NCBI GenBank assembly: GCA_017506865.1
Contig: JAFCMP010000127.1
Span: 124,001 to 188,000, forward strand
Origin: Tribonema minus
Lineage: Eukaryota; Sar; Xanthophyceae; Tribonematales; Tribonemataceae
Length of the DNA: 64,000 nt
Direction: 5' to 3'
Part shown: piece after piece, positions 30,534 to 41,952 of the stretch
Position numbering within the stretch: the first letter of the stretch is position 1
How the letters are laid out: every line of letters begins with the position of its first letter
Notes under the pieces: model-generated
What the model was told of the DNA's origin: nothing
Seen by the model: only the letters and a program-made list of their open reading frames with translations
Database searches by the model: none
Translations under genes and position numbers: made by a program

Positions 30534-33500
30534 ATGCTTGGTGCCTCTGTCCGCTCTGCGGGCCTGCGTAGGGCGGGCCTGCCCCTCGTGACACAATCCA
30601 CTCTTCGCAGCCAAGTACCTGGCGCAGCCGCGAGGCCGCTGTCCTCGGCTGCAGCGCGAGTGGAGCACCATGAGCCGGAGAGCGGAAGCAGCACCAGCGG
30701 CAAGAGCAAGTGGACCTACTTTGAGCCCGTGCAGGTGACTGAGAAAGGCGTGGCTGTGATCCGCATCAACTGTCCAGGCAAGATGAACACCGTCTCAGAC
30801 ACCATGAGAGCGGAGGTGGAGCGCCTGTGGAAGGCAGACGTGGAGTCCAATGCCAGCATCAAGGCCGTGGTCTTCATCAGCTCCAAGCCCGACAACTTCA
30901 TCGCAGGGGCCGACATCAACATGATCAAATCCACCCCCAACAAGGCGGACCTCAAGAGGGTCTGCATGGAGGGACACGACACCTTCGACGTCATCGCCAA
31001 GAGGGGCATCCCCACCGTGGCGGCCATCAACGGCGCGTGCCTGGGGGGGGGGCTGGAGTGGGCGCTGCACTGCGACTACCGCATCGCCACCACCTCCAAG
31101 AAAACGGTCCTGGGTTTGCCCGAGGTGAAGCTGGGGCTGCTCCCTGGCTGGGGAGGCACGCAGCTGCTGAGGCCGCTCGTGGGGCTCCAGGCGGCGCTGG
31201 ACATGATGCTCACGGGCAAGAACATCAGGCCCGACCGCGCGCTGAAGATGGGGCTCGTGAACGAGACGGTGGATCCCGCCTCCCTGGAGCGCGTCGCAAT
31301 TCAGGCAAGTTGAAGTGCGCGATTCTGCAGGCATAGTCGATTATGACTGGTGACCTCTTGGAGGATTCATTGTTCGCGGATGCTGGCGACTGGGCTTGTG
31401 TTCCCTGCTCCATCACTTGCTGCCATCGAATTGACGTATTGTCTGACCAGTGCCCGCTCTGTCGGAGGTCTGCGCAAGCATCTCCCTTTTTCCCTTTCAG
31501 CACAATCGATGCTGGCAACTCTGCAGATAAGCCACGTTGGAACACAATAGCGTACAGATCCAGGTGCACGTCTGCGGTGGTCACCCACATCAGCTTTGAT
31601 GTGGGCATGCCTACTTCTATTTGATGCGCCGCAACGCAGATGCAGATAGAAAGTGAAGTATGGAATTTATGAAAGCTTGTAAAATGCATAAAATGCATCA
31701 AGTTGTAAATTATGCATCTTCGTCAGGTCGAACTTGTAAGTTCCGGTGCATCAAATTGCTTTGCACGTCTTTCTCCGTGTATTTGTTGAGTTCACTGCAC
31801 CTGCATTGCAAATTCTAAATTGCGGTGCATCAGATTGCTTTGCACGTCTTTCTTCATGTATTCGTTGAGTTCACTGCGAAGCTCATGTCGCGCCGGCAAT
31901 TTTTTTTGCCCAGCCATGTTGGAAGCAGGCAGCAGCTGCTGCTGAAATTTGCCAACGCCATTCAGTCTGGAAGTTCATGTTCTGCTGCTGAAATTTGCCA
32001 ACACCATTCAGTCTGGAAGTTCATGATATTGTAGAATAATGGTTATCACACTGCTGTGCACCTTAGGAATCAGCACAGCACACAGCACTTGCGAAGTCTG
32101 CATGCCATGGTGATGAACCAATTGCAGAACCGCGCAGGCCGCCGCGGAGCTCGCCGCCGGCACCCTCAAGCCCGCGCGCCGCAGCAGCGCCTCATCATCG
32201 ACCGCGCCTTGTCCTCGAATCTACATCGCACCCTTGTCACTGCCTTGTTGAATCACTCTACTCAACTCGTGTATTGATCGCGTTAACTGCGCAGGCCGCG
32301 GCGGAGCTCGCCGCCGGCACCCTGAAGCCCGTGCGCCGCGCCAAGCCGCTCGCGCAGCGCCTCATCGAGGACACGCCCGCGGGGCGCGCCGTCGTCTGGA
32401 AGAAGGTCACGGAGACCGTCGCCAAGAACACGGGCGGGCACTACCCGAGCCCGCCCGCGATCGTGGACTGCGTGCGGCACGGCTACGGCGCGCCGACGAA
32501 GCGCGCCGCGCTGGAGTACGAGGCGCAGAAGTTCTCGGAGATGGCCGCGACGCCGCAGAGCGCGGCGCTGATAGGGCTGTTCGACGGGACGACGGCGCTG
32601 AAGAAGAACCCCTTTGGCGCGCCGGCGCGGCGCGTGGAGACGGTGGCGGTGCTCGGCGCGGGGCTCATGGGCGCGGGGATCGCGCAGGTGTCGTGCGAGA
32701 AGGGCCTGCGCGTTCTGCTCAAGGACAGGGACGCTGCGAGGTGAGCATTGGCGGCATTGCTGTACTTGTAGAAACTGCAACCATGCCTTCGATTCAACTT
32801 TATCTGTATTCAGTTATGTACGTCACATGGCGATGGTGACTTTGATGCTTACCCCCAGTACATACGGGGTGTTCTATTGTTGAACTTGAATTTAATGTAC
32901 TCCAGTACATATACTTCAATCTTTGGAGACGGTGGTGGTGCGCGGCGCGGGGCTCATGGGCGCGGGGATCGTGCAGGTGTCGCGCGAGAGGCGCCTGCGC
33001 GTGCTGCTCAAGGACAGGGTGACGGTGGTGTTTACCGTACACAAGAATACAGAAACGCTGTACTTTGAAAGGCACTAATCTGTGCTTTCAAGTGCCACAT
33101 CAACTTCAACTTTGGAGAAGGTTTGGCAGTGCTCCGCGCGGTCATCGCGCAGGTGTCGTGCGAGAGGGGCCTGCGCGTGCTGCTCAAGGACAGGGGCGCC
33201 GCCAGGTGAGCGCTGCTGCGCGTGCGGCGGTGTGCTGAGCGCTGCATTCGATTGCAAGGGCACTCGAGGTATGGGATTGCGGTGCCGTCTTTTCAAAAAG
33301 TCCAAGCGCCGCTTCTTCATTCCTGTACACTCGGCAGTGTCGTGCAGCGGCTGCGTGTGCTGCTCAAGGACAGGGACGCCGCCAGGTGAGCGCGAGCGCT
33401 GCCTCTGCCTGCGGCGGCGTGTTGAGCGCTGTATCTGCTCGCCGTGGTACTCGAAAATCAGGGCACACACAAGCGTCAGTCCCTCAGGCGCCTGCAACGA

Positions 33501-36500
33501 CCGCCACCGACGCAAGTGACTGACGCTTCCCCCCCCTTGTACAATGAACAGTAGTACTTGCTCGCAGAATCGAGTTAAATGTAACTGTAATGAAACGGCC
33601 ATTCTCAACATGTAGTCGCACGTACGTCGTCACGCAGCAACTCATGAGTGTTGATACCGAATCAAACACTAAGGATGTAAGTGCAATCAGTTTTCCAACA
33701 GTACCTACCTACCCTACCCACCCGCGCAGTGTCAGCAAGGGCATCAAGTACATCTCTGACAATCAGGCGGCCAAACTCAAGAAGCGACGTGCCACCAAGT
33801 TCGACACGGACCTGGCGCTGAGCCGTGTGGTGCCGCTGGCGGACGACGACACGCTGTGGCAGCGCTCATTCGCGCAGGCAGACCTCGTGATCGAGGCGGT
33901 TCCCGAGAACCTGGACCTGAAGCACAGGGTCATCCAGCAGGCGGAGCAGGTGAGCGCTGCCGCCGCGTGTGTGGGTACATACCTACCTGTGAAAATTAAG
34001 AAGTACATGCGTACATGGCAGAATTCAGGGGGGGGGGGGGGGGGGGGGGCACATGGACGACGTAGGGGGGGATCCCGAGATGCCATTCGGCGGCGTCGTT
34101 TGAGTGGTTGTCATTGAGACACTTTCAGACTGTCACACGACATATAGATTCCGTACAGCAAGCTGAGATGCCATTCATCTGGACTTTTCTGCGCCCTGAG
34201 CGAGCATCCATAAAAAGTACATACTTCTACATAATACGTTCCCAGCCGCGGTTTATTGGCAGGTACTCCCCGTTTCCTCATTAGCCTCTCCATGTGCGCT
34301 TGCGCCGCCGCAGTACCTGCCGGAGCACTGCGTGTTTGCCACTAACACGAGCACGCTGCCATTCTATATAGAAATACATATATATATATCTATACAGAAG
34401 TACATAGATGTGGCGTGCAAGCTTTGCATGCTACATCCAAGAGTGAAAACAAGGCGACACACCTACAACATGGCATTTTCACAGCCACAAGTGGAATATA
34501 ATAAAAGTACATAGATGTAGTCACTCACTCACTTTCCGATGGTCTATCCATGTATGCGCGTGCCACTGCCGCAGTATCTGCCGGAGCACTGCGTGTTTGC
34601 CACCAACACGAGCGCGCTGCCGTTCTATCTACATGTAGTCACTCACCCGGCCTCCCCATGTATGCGCTTGCGCCGCAGTATCTGCCGGAGCACTGCGTGT
34701 TTGCCACCAACACGAGCGCGCTGCCGATCGCGGACATTGCCAAGGCGTCCACGCGCCCGCAGAACGTCATCGGCATGCACTACTTCAGCCCCGTGCCCAT
34801 GATGCCACTGCTGGAGGTGATCCCGCACGCCGGGACGGCGAAGGAGGCGTGCGCCGCGGCGATGCAGGTGCGTTTGGGTATGTATATGAGGTGTGGATAG
34901 ATGTGCTTTGCAGTATTAGTGCGCATGACGCCGCGCTGCTGGCGGTGATCCGGCACGCGGGGACGGCGAAGGAGGCGTGCGCCGTGGCGATGCAGGTAGG
35001 TTGGGGTATGTGTATGAGGTGTAGGTAGGTACTTCCATATTGCTGCGCATGATGCCGCGCTGCCGGAGGTAATCCCGCACGCGGCGACGGCCAAGTAGGC
35101 GTGCGCCGCGGCGATGCGGGTGGGTGTGGTTACGCATTTGATGATACGTAGGTAGGTATTGAGGATATTATGCTGCCGCTGCTGGCGGTGATGGACCGCG
35201 CGGGGACGGCAAAGACGGCGCGCGCCGCGTGATGCCGGCACGCTTGGGGAGGGGGGGGGGGGGGGGGGGGTAATCAGGCAGGATGTGAGGGTAGGTATCA
35301 CAGGTGTGGGCAGGTATCAAGACTACCATCGCAGCCCCGCAGGCTCAGCACTGGTCTCTCATTGCGAGCGTGCGGCATGTCGGTGCTAGGTCCGACCGTA
35401 CGCGCTGCCGTATGCATCTGCTACGCAGTCGCGCGACTCGCCAATGGTGTCTATCAGTGGCATGGCACACTACGTGCGTACGCACAACGCAGCGCGCCTC
35501 ACACGCCGCCCATCGCTCCTCTCCGCCGCCCCCTGCCCCCCCCCCACCTCTCCTTTCCCCAGGTGGGCACGCGCCAGGGGAAGACGGCCATCGTGGTGAA
35601 GGACGTCCCGGGGTTCTACGTCAACCGCTGCCTGGGGCCGTTCCTGGTTGAGGCGTGCGCGCTGGTGGAGGCGGGCGTGGGCCTGGAGAAGCTCGACAAG
35701 GCCATCAAGGCGTACGGGCTGCCCGTGGGACCGCTCACGTCGGCAGACGAGGTGAGCGTCAACTTCAAGTTGAAGTTTTGATCTTTGAGTTGGAGTTGAG
35801 CCAGACAGTCCACGCATACGGTGGGAGTTTGAGCGGGAGGTGGGCAGGGCAGAATGGCAGTTGCAGTAATTACAAGGCCCTCAAGATGTACAGGCTGCCC
35901 GTCGGGTCGCTCACGCTGGCGGACGAGGTGATCGTCAGCTAAAATTTGAAGTTGCTCCACACATGCAGGGGAGTTTGTGTGTGTGTGTGTGTGGGGGGGG
36001 GGGGGGAGGGCAGGGCAGGGTGGCGTTTGCAGTGTGACAAAGGCCATCAAAGCGTACGGGCTGCCCATCGGACCGCTAGTTCAACCAACCTATTTGAAGT
36101 TCAGCCAGCCCCACTTGTGCTTAAAAAATAGGCCCCTTTTGTGTTTTGCTGTCAACACATGCGGTGGGAGTTTGAGCGGAAAAGGGGGGGGGGGGGGGGG
36201 GGGGCAATTGCTGTTGTGACTAAGGCCATTAACTTGGCATCGAGGCGTCGGATTGGAAGGCAACCAAGAGTCTTGATTTTGAATTGCTGATGCTGGCAGA
36301 TGAGGTGAGTGTCAAGTGTAACTTCTACTTGAAGTGTCCACTACATGCGGTGGGAGTTTGAGCGGGATTTGGCAGGGCAGAATGGCGGTTGCATTTACCA
36401 CGAGGCCGTCAAGACGTACTGGCTGCTTGTGGGGCCAATGACGCTGGCTTCAACTTGAATTGAACTCCAGCTCCTGCGTACACAGAATACAACAAGCGCG

Positions 36501-39061
36501 TGCATCTCTGTCTGATGACTGCCGCCGCTGCCACTGCCACAACGCTCCATGGCCAGGTGGGCATGGACCGTGGCGCGCACCACGTGCAGGCGTTCCTTGC
36601 AAAATTCACCATACATATGCAGAAGTATCATTGTACGGCCACCGCTCCCAACTTCCCTGTCCCCACCTGAATGCATGACGTGAGGCTCACTGCTGCTGCC
36701 GCTGCTGCAACGATCTGCAACAGCCAGGTGGGCATGGACGTGGCGCACCACGTGCAGGCATTCCTCACCGAGTCACCAGTCATACATATGGAAAAGACTT
36801 CTTATAAATGTCACCATGAAGCCAATGCGCTGTCCGCAGCTGAAAATGAGCACGAGCCAATGGATGTCTGGCTGACAGCTGCTGCTGCTGCCGCCGCTGC
36901 CGCTGCTGCTGCACCGCAGGTGGGCATGGACGTGGCGCACCACGTGCAGGCGTTCCTCGCCGCGGCGGACCTGGGCGAGCGCATGGGCGGCAGCGACGCC
37001 GGCATCATGCGCGAGATGGTGGGCAAGGGGATGCTCGGGCGCAAGGCGGGCAAGGGGTTCTACGTGTACGAGGGCAAGAAGGGCAAGAGGATCAACCCGG
37101 AGGCGCTGGCGATGGCCAAGGGCATCGTCAAGCAGGTGCGGCGCGTGCCTGGTGCTGCTGCTACAGTCGAAACAGCAACGAGTCAGTGGCTAGTGCCATG
37201 TTCCCAGCCAGTGGCACCGTGCTTGTCCCCGTTTGCTCTGCAGCCGCTCCTCAAAGAACCGGCGAAAGCGTCCTAGAATGTCTAGCGTCAGCGCCGCTGC
37301 GTGCGCGTGCGCGCTGAGCGCTGGTGATAAGTTGGCGGCAGCGGCAGCGCGCGGGGCGCAAAGGTGTAAGGCATTTTCCTGAAGTGGGGGCATGTCGCGT
37401 GTGGTGGGGGCATGTTGTGTGTGATGCGCATTGCGCAGCGGGCGGATGACGAGCTTGAAGGCGGCTAAGAGCAGACGCGAGAGAGCCTTGGCACTTGCGA
37501 GTCCAGAGGCGTACACACAAACACATATTTCGTCGAGCTGTAAGCTTGTCCTGCCAATCACTTGTGAGCGCAGAGGCGCGAGCAAGCGGACGGGAGAGAT
37601 TGAAGCTCACTGTCATGAGCAGATTTAGCACGTCAGCACCGGGACGGGTACATGCAAACGCGTCGAAGCCCATGAGTGCATTGCACCTCGATACGGTCGG
37701 TACAGCGTGCCTAGCAACAGCTGATTGTCGACCACCCCCCCCTCCCGCCCCATTGTAGGCCCTGAAGCTGAGCGTTGAAGTTTACAGCTGGGTTCCAGTA
37801 CAAGAGCACTATGTAGTTTTCGCTTAGGGTTAGGGTTAGGGTTAGGGTTAGGTGTACCTCATGCTCGCACAGCGTCTCTGCATAGCAGGTATCGCATCCG
37901 CTGATGTCTAATGCCCCCCCTCCCCAACTCCCCCCCCCCCCCCAAACCCCCCTTCCTTTCCCTCATCTTCAGGACCTGAAGCTGAGCACGCAGGAGATCC
38001 AGGACCGCGCCATATCGCGCTTTGTCAACGAGGCCGTCATGTGTCTGCAGGTACGTACAATGCCTGCTTCATGTGATTAGTGAGAGCCTGCGGCATGTGT
38101 AGTGAGACTTTGGTCCTTGCTACTGGTGACTGCAAGTTGAAGTGCACGAGCTGGGGTTCGCTTGGGGGATGCCACACGTGATTGGCGGCCGCGTACGCCC
38201 GATTACCCGGTGAGGCCATCATGTGTCTGCAGGTACGATGTGCAGTACATGTGCTTCACAAGAGTAGAGAGCCTTGCGCGTCGTGATTTGGTTCTTTTCT
38301 TCAACTTGTTGACTTCAAGCGCTACTACATTCAAGTTGAAGTTTGTAAGCTTGGCGTCCTTTTGTTTCGCACGCTCACACCCAAGTGGCGCTCACAACTG
38401 AGCAGTGAGCAATACGCAATGACCCATGCACTCATGTGCTCTGATGTGCTCATGGGGCTTGTGCACGCGACGTTGCTGCTTCACAACAGCGCTCCGCACG
38501 ACCACGCAACAGCGAAGCAGCGCTGCACACTGCGCATCCACTGCTCACATCACGCTGTGCCACTGTTTTTGTTCCTGAGAGCAGGATAGCATCATCTCAT
38601 TGCCTTCTCTGCCAGCGTCATCGCGACGCACTGCGTCACCTTCCAAAGCCAAGAGATGCGCGCATTATGCATCATCTGCTGCTCATCACCACCACTCTGC
38701 GCCACCATTTCAATTCTGCAGGATGGCATAATCTCCTCTTCGCGCAAGCACTGCGCCCACCTTCCAGCATGCGCGCGTGCATATACGTATCTGCTGCTCA
38801 TCACCACCACACTGCACCACTCTTTTCAATCCTCGAGAACAGGACGGCATCATCTCCTCGCCCGTTGACGGCGACATCGGCGCGGTCTTCGGCATTGGCT
38901 TCCCGCCGTTCCTCGGAGGGCCCTTCCGCATGCTGGACCAGCGCGGCGCCGCGGCGTACGCGGACATGATGCGCGGCTTCGCGGAGCGCTTCGGTCCGCA
39001 GTTTGAGCCGTGCCAGCTGCTGCAGGACATGGCCGCATCCGGCAAGAAGTTCCACAGCTGA
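30534..39061 (+). CDS. HADHA: Mitochondrial trifunctional enzyme alpha subunit (enoyl-CoA hydratase / 3-hydroxyacyl-CoA dehydrogenase)
   Basis: Eight exons: 30534-31304, 32295-32740, 33730-33949, 34679-34867, 35563-35751, 36920-37135, 37973-38050, 38843-39061. All phases agree, giving 775 aa (human HADHA is 763). It catalyses hydration of enoyl-CoA and NAD-dependent oxidation of 3-hydroxyacyl-CoA in long-chain beta-oxidation, normally with a beta thiolase subunit. The N-terminus is Arg-rich without acids ([19 protein letters not shown]), a mitochondrial presequence. Hydratase: [22 protein letters not shown] with Glu175, [13 protein letters not shown] with Glu197, spaced 22 as in HADHA. Dehydrogenase: Rossmann GAGLMGAG near 378 and catalytic His513 in GMHYFSPV. 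C-terminus: [19 protein letters not shown]. Intron 1 is GC-AG. Nearly every intron holds copies of an exon edge. It resembles the mitochondrial animal form rather than plant peroxisomal MFP2. Confidence 0.95.
31737..32030 (+). repeat. Two short tandem duplications in HADHA intron 1
   Basis: An ~80-bp unit (GGTGCATCA, ATTGCTTTGCACGTCTTTCT, GTTGAGTTCACTGC) occurs at about 31743 and 31823. A 45-bp unit (GCTGCTGAAATTTGCCAAC, CATTCAGTCTGGAAGTTCATG) occurs at about 31937 and 31983. No coding sequence is involved, so tandem duplication here is not confined to exon edges. Confidence 0.85.
32131..32370 (+). repeat. HADHA exon 2: acceptor/5'-edge copy in intron 1
   Basis: CGCAGGCCGCCGCGGAGCTC at 32132 and the following ~70 bases repeat the working acceptor and exon start (GCAGGCCGCGGCGGAGCTC at 32291). 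The copy keeps the AG and an open frame for the first 20 codons ([11 protein letters not shown] reads [12 protein letters not shown] in the copy), then diverges. Confidence 0.85.
32640..33400 (+). repeat. HADHA exon 2: four copies of the 3' edge and donor
   Basis: The working end (32640-32750, GCGCGGGGCTCATGGGCGCG to GAG/GTGAGC) is followed by three diverged copies at about 32926-33020, 33121-33215 and 33335-33395. All keep CTCAAGGACAGG; copies 3 and 4 keep GCCAG/GTGAGCG donors. The copies shorten progressively at their 5' end. Confidence 0.9.
34028..34222 (+). mobile_element. 3'-tail fragment of a non-LTR element in HADHA intron 3
   Basis: After a 22-base G run, the plus strand reads GGCACATGGA, GATGCCATTCGGCGGCG, TGAGTGGTTGTC, ACACTTTCAGACTGTCA and ends CGCCCTGAGCGAG...AAAAAGTACA. 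This matches, reverse-complemented, 61496-61670 including the last ORF codons and 3' end. It is a severely 5'-truncated insertion in sense orientation. Confidence 0.85.
34303..34740 (+). repeat. HADHA exon 4: two extra copies of acceptor and 5' edge
   Basis: CGCCGCAGTACCTGCCGGAG occurs near 34307, and CTGCCGCAGTATCTGCCGGAG-type sequence near 34566, before the working copy at 34671. All continue GCACTGCGTGTTTGCCAC(T/C)AACACGAGC. The extra copies stay open through FATNTS(T/A)LPFY and then lose similarity. Confidence 0.9.
34816..35240 (+). repeat. HADHA exon 4: three extra copies of the 3' edge and donor
   Basis: The working end GTGATCCCGCACGCCGGGAC ... GCGATGCAG/GTGCG is repeated at about 34945, 35065 and 35185. 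Mutations accumulate with distance: the third copy has a stop (AAGTAGGCG) and GCGGGTGGG in place of CAGGTGCG. Confidence 0.9.
35690..36460 (+). repeat. HADHA exon 5: up to four extra copies of the 3' edge
   Basis: AAGGC(C)ATCAAGGCGTACGGG with CTGCCCGTGGGACCGCTCAC recurs near 35875, 36038, 36222 (weak) and 36398, with GGTGGGAGTTTGAGCGG(G/A) intron sequence preceding each. Only the first extra copy keeps the GACGAG/GTGA donor. Confidence 0.85.
36535..36960 (+). repeat. HADHA exon 6: two extra copies of acceptor and 5' edge
   Basis: CAGGTGGGCATGGAC, GTGGCG, CACCACGTGCAGGC occurs at about 36556, 36726 and, as the working exon start, 36917. Each is preceded by a GCTGCTGCC/GCCGCTGCC polypyrimidine-like run. 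Every copy reads CAG/GTGGGC, so it is both an acceptor and a donor-like sequence. Confidence 0.9.
37755..38245 (+). repeat. HADHA exon 7: extra copies of both edges
   Basis: TAGGCCCTGAAGCTGAGCG at 37756 repeats the exon 7 start CAGGACCTGAAGCTGAGCA. GTGAGGCCATCATGTGTCTG then CAGGTACG at about 38211 repeats the exon 7 end (ACGAGGCCGTCATGTGTCTG, CAGGTACG). Confidence 0.75.
37826..37853 (+). repeat. TTAGGG tract in HADHA intron 6
   Basis: Five perfect or near-perfect TTAGGG units on the sense strand, followed about 80 bases later by C-runs ahead of the exon 7 acceptor. Confidence 0.9.
38580..38875 (+). repeat. HADHA exon 8: two extra copies of acceptor and 5' edge
   Basis: AGCAGGATAGCATCATCTCA near 38581 and TGCAGGATGGCATAATCTCC near 38718 precede the working AACAGGACGGCATCATCTCC at 38839. 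Linked CTGCTCATCACCACCAC sequence is repeated with them. Confidence 0.8.
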
Positions 39062-41049
39062 GCCGCTGCAGTTCAGTGCTCAGGCAGTGTTTGGGCAGCG
39101 TGGGTGCTACTTCAACATGTACTTCAACGCCGCTGAGGCGCGGCGCGTGTGGCAGCCAGCTGCGGGCGGCAACGCGCCGCGCTGCCAAGCGCCGCGGGGA
39201 CGCTGGTGGGGAGCGTCAGAGCGAGCGGATGCTCTGCGGTTTGAGACACTGCGAAGGAAGCCATGGGGCGGGGCAGGGGGGCAAGTTACGGAGATGGGGG
39301 AGAGTGCTGCTGGCAGTGCCGGTGGGGCATCGATTTTGATTGGGGGCGGGCAGGGGCGGGGGGGGGGGGGAGACCGGGGGGCAGACGCACGTGCCATTTC
39401 GGCTCGTGCACTGCGGCGTCGCAGACGCGAAGGGTTCACTTTTCTCGCCGCGGCGCTGAGACGTGCGCCGACTCTTTGCCGCACAACATACACAATTCAG
39501 GCGGTTACAGTACACTAGACGGAGGCAAAGAGGGAGAGGCGGGGGGCACGGGGGGGGGGGGGGGGCGTGAGCGAACTGCCTCCCCAGGGAGGGGTTGGTG
39601 TGACCTGATGCAGACAGGCCTTGGCAAGCCACTTGTGTGTTCGTGGGTGTGTGTTGGGGATTTTGACAAGGAGCAGGGGGGGGGTCGGGAGGAGCTCGAA
39701 AGATTTTGGGCCCCTTTGGGTGGGGCGTGTTGCCTGCCCCCTGCTGCACTGCATAGAGTGGCCAATTTTGCACTTTCGGCCTACAACCAGGATCACCTGT
39801 CTTTGTTGAGTTTCTGCGCGGCTGTTGCTTGCATCGTTGTCACATAGTGTGTCAATGTGTCGTGCCTTGCCTACACGCATACCATGCGATCTACAGAACC
39901 AACTTGAAGAAATAAACACACAATGCATATGGCGGCGACATCGACTTGCCAGGGGCTTGGGGAGGCTTGCAACCAGCAGGTCAGCGTGTACTGTAGACTG
40001 AGGAACACACGCCGTCCAACGGCGGCATGAATGTATCCGCGTGCGGCCTTTGGCATGGTTTCGCCTCTCTGCAGTGCGGCTACAAGCTGTAGATGCAAAT
40101 GTGTCTTAGAGCAGCTTGCAGTGACCGAAAGCACCTGTGCTGAGGTGTCCACAGTAATCATGACATTGCGGTCAAGTATAAGTACACAGCGCAGACTAGG
40201 CTGCTGCGTTGACGCAAGCTTTTCGATTGCATAGGCAACCCGGCCTCCCTTGGGCCTTTATAAATACAAGTCCATACGTACACTTTAGTCAATGCATATT
40301 ATATGCGTACATACAAAGTGCATGGAGCCTCTGGTGGATTTGATGATCGATCCGTGAGGCATTTGTGCAGTGACCGCTCAACTGGTGCCGATTCGGTTCC
40401 CACAGCACAGCTGCTTCTACTGGTGCAATCAACGGGCAGGGGGATGTATGCACAAGGACATCATATGCAGAGAGACGAACAGACACGACAATGTGAAGAC
40501 TGCAGGAAGGTTTCATGAACGTTCAACGTTGGCGCGTCAACTTCAATCCCACTGGAGAACTTCAAAGTGGTAGTCAGTGGGTGAAATCCCTCAATGTTAA
40601 AGGTGTAGGCTCCATTGAGACAGCACAGCGCCCTTCGAATGGTGCAACAGCAGGCGACGCATCCTTCGACAGCAGAGGCAAGACGATTCTCACTCACGCA
40701 CAACATCAACAAGTGAGCGACGACCATCAGGTGACACGCACAGCCACCCACCAAGTGACATACGCAGGAATGCTGCAGAAAGGTAGCCAAGCAATCGCCA
40801 CTGACGTCGCACCACATGGGTCAACACTCAATCCAAGAAGGCAGCTGAGGCAATCTATAATTGATCGTGCCTCGATATCATGTACTTCTATATATATATA
40901 CTTCAAGTATATTTGAACGTCAGATCGCATGTGCTTCTGACGATTTGCCAAAGCAGCGCGCGCCTTCCACCCCTTCCATGCGCGCACGCACCACTGGACT
41001 CATGAACTCGTGTCATGTGTGGGGGAGAGTCTGACTCCTGCGAGGCGTG
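39062..41049. other. Intergenic region between HADHA and the IFI-like gene
   Basis: Tail-to-tail interval of about 2 kb that should contain both 3' UTRs. It has G-runs (39359-39370, 39550-39565) and TATATA sequence near 40888. No coding frame here is supported by family similarity or splicing. Confidence 0.5.
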
Positions 41050-41952
41050 CTACAGCGTCGCAGCAGCAGCAGCAGGCGCGCCCGCAGCTGCTCCGGCCGC
41101 GACACGGAGCGTTGCCAGCCAGGACTGGCAGCCCCCAGGAGCAGGAGTCGACTGACAATCGTCAACGTCTTCGCTGTCGTGCTCGTCTTCTCCGTCATGC
41201 TCATCATCTCCTTTGCCGTCGAGCGCATCGGATTCCGCCGGCGCCCCCGCAGCGGCGGCGGCCGTCGCCGCGACCGTGGACACGCCGGCAGCGCTCAGCG
41301 CCGCCGTGGCCGCCGCCGACAGGCCCGCCGCGCCCGCTGACTGCAGCCACGCGCACCAGCTGCCCGCCGACACCGCGCCTCCGTACGACGCCATGAACGA
41401 CGCAGCGGTCGAGCCCGCGGCGATGCCCGTCGCCTGGAAGCCCGCAGCGGAGATGGCGGCGCCGGCGGCGAGCGGCGCGGCTGCGCCGCCGGCTATGAGC
41501 CCCGCCTGCAGGGCGAGGTTGGACGGCGAGATGAACTCGCGCTGCGTCCGCGCGGCAGCGCTCAGATCGCCCATCGACGCCTCGACGGCGGAGCGCAGCT
41601 GCGAGACCCCGACGCAGGTCTGGGAGAACCGCCGCTGCGTCTGGGCGGCGCCGCCCATGTCGCCGTTGGCCGCCTGCACCGCCGACTTGAGCTGGGCCAG
41701 CACCGGCACGCAGTCGACGCTGGGGCTCATCAGCAGGCGCATGTTGTCCGGGGACACGAACTCCTGCTGAGTCCTGAGAGCCGCATCGCGATTGCCGACA
41801 GACGCTTCCACCGCCGACCTCACCTGGGATACCACGAGGCACCGCTTAGAGAAGGTGTCCTGCGTTTCCAAGGCACCTTGCACATCGCCTTGACACACTT
41901 GGACAGCGGACTTGACCTGGGATGCCACGGGAATGGAATCGACGTTGCCCAT
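41050..41952 (-). CDS. IFI6/IFI27 (ISG12)-family protein with four N-terminal repeats
   Basis: Intronless 300-codon ORF with ATG start. Residues about 148-235 match the 6-16/IFI27 family: GLIAGGAAAPLAAGAAISAA, GFQATGIAAGSTAASFMA, then GGAVSAGSWCAWLQSAGAAG. This small-residue hydrophobic domain in animal members inserts in mitochondrial or ER membranes; function in protists is not established. Residues 11-147 hold four units beginning S/A-Q-V/L-K/R-S-A-V-E/Q and continuing G-D/N...A..TQ..F, which I do not recognise. The N-terminus MGNVDSIP fits the N-myristoylation pattern. An acidic patch (GDDEHDGEDEHDSEDVDD) lies at about 248-265, followed by an Ala-rich C-terminus. It is divergent from KDM4, 444 bases away. 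Confidence 0.75.
   Translation of the reverse strand: MGNVDSIPVASQVKSAVQVCQGDVQGALETQDTFSKRCLVVSQVRSAVEASVGNRDAALRTQQEFVSPDNMRLLMSPSVDCVPVLAQLKSAVQAANGDMGGAAQTQRRFSQTCVGVSQLRSAVEASMGDLSAAARTQREFISPSNLALQAGLIAGGAAAPLAAGAAISAAGFQATGIAAGSTAASFMASYGGAVSAGSWCAWLQSAGAAGLSAAATAALSAAGVSTVAATAAAAAGAPAESDALDGKGDDEHDGEDEHDSEDVDDCQSTPAPGGCQSWLATLRVAAGAAAGAPAAAAATL

Noticed and set aside
36895..36919. Polyalanine coding stretch upstream of HADHA exon 6
   Set aside because: The GCTGCTGCC run is the pyrimidine-containing tract ahead of the acceptor; including it would insert residues absent from all HADHA proteins.
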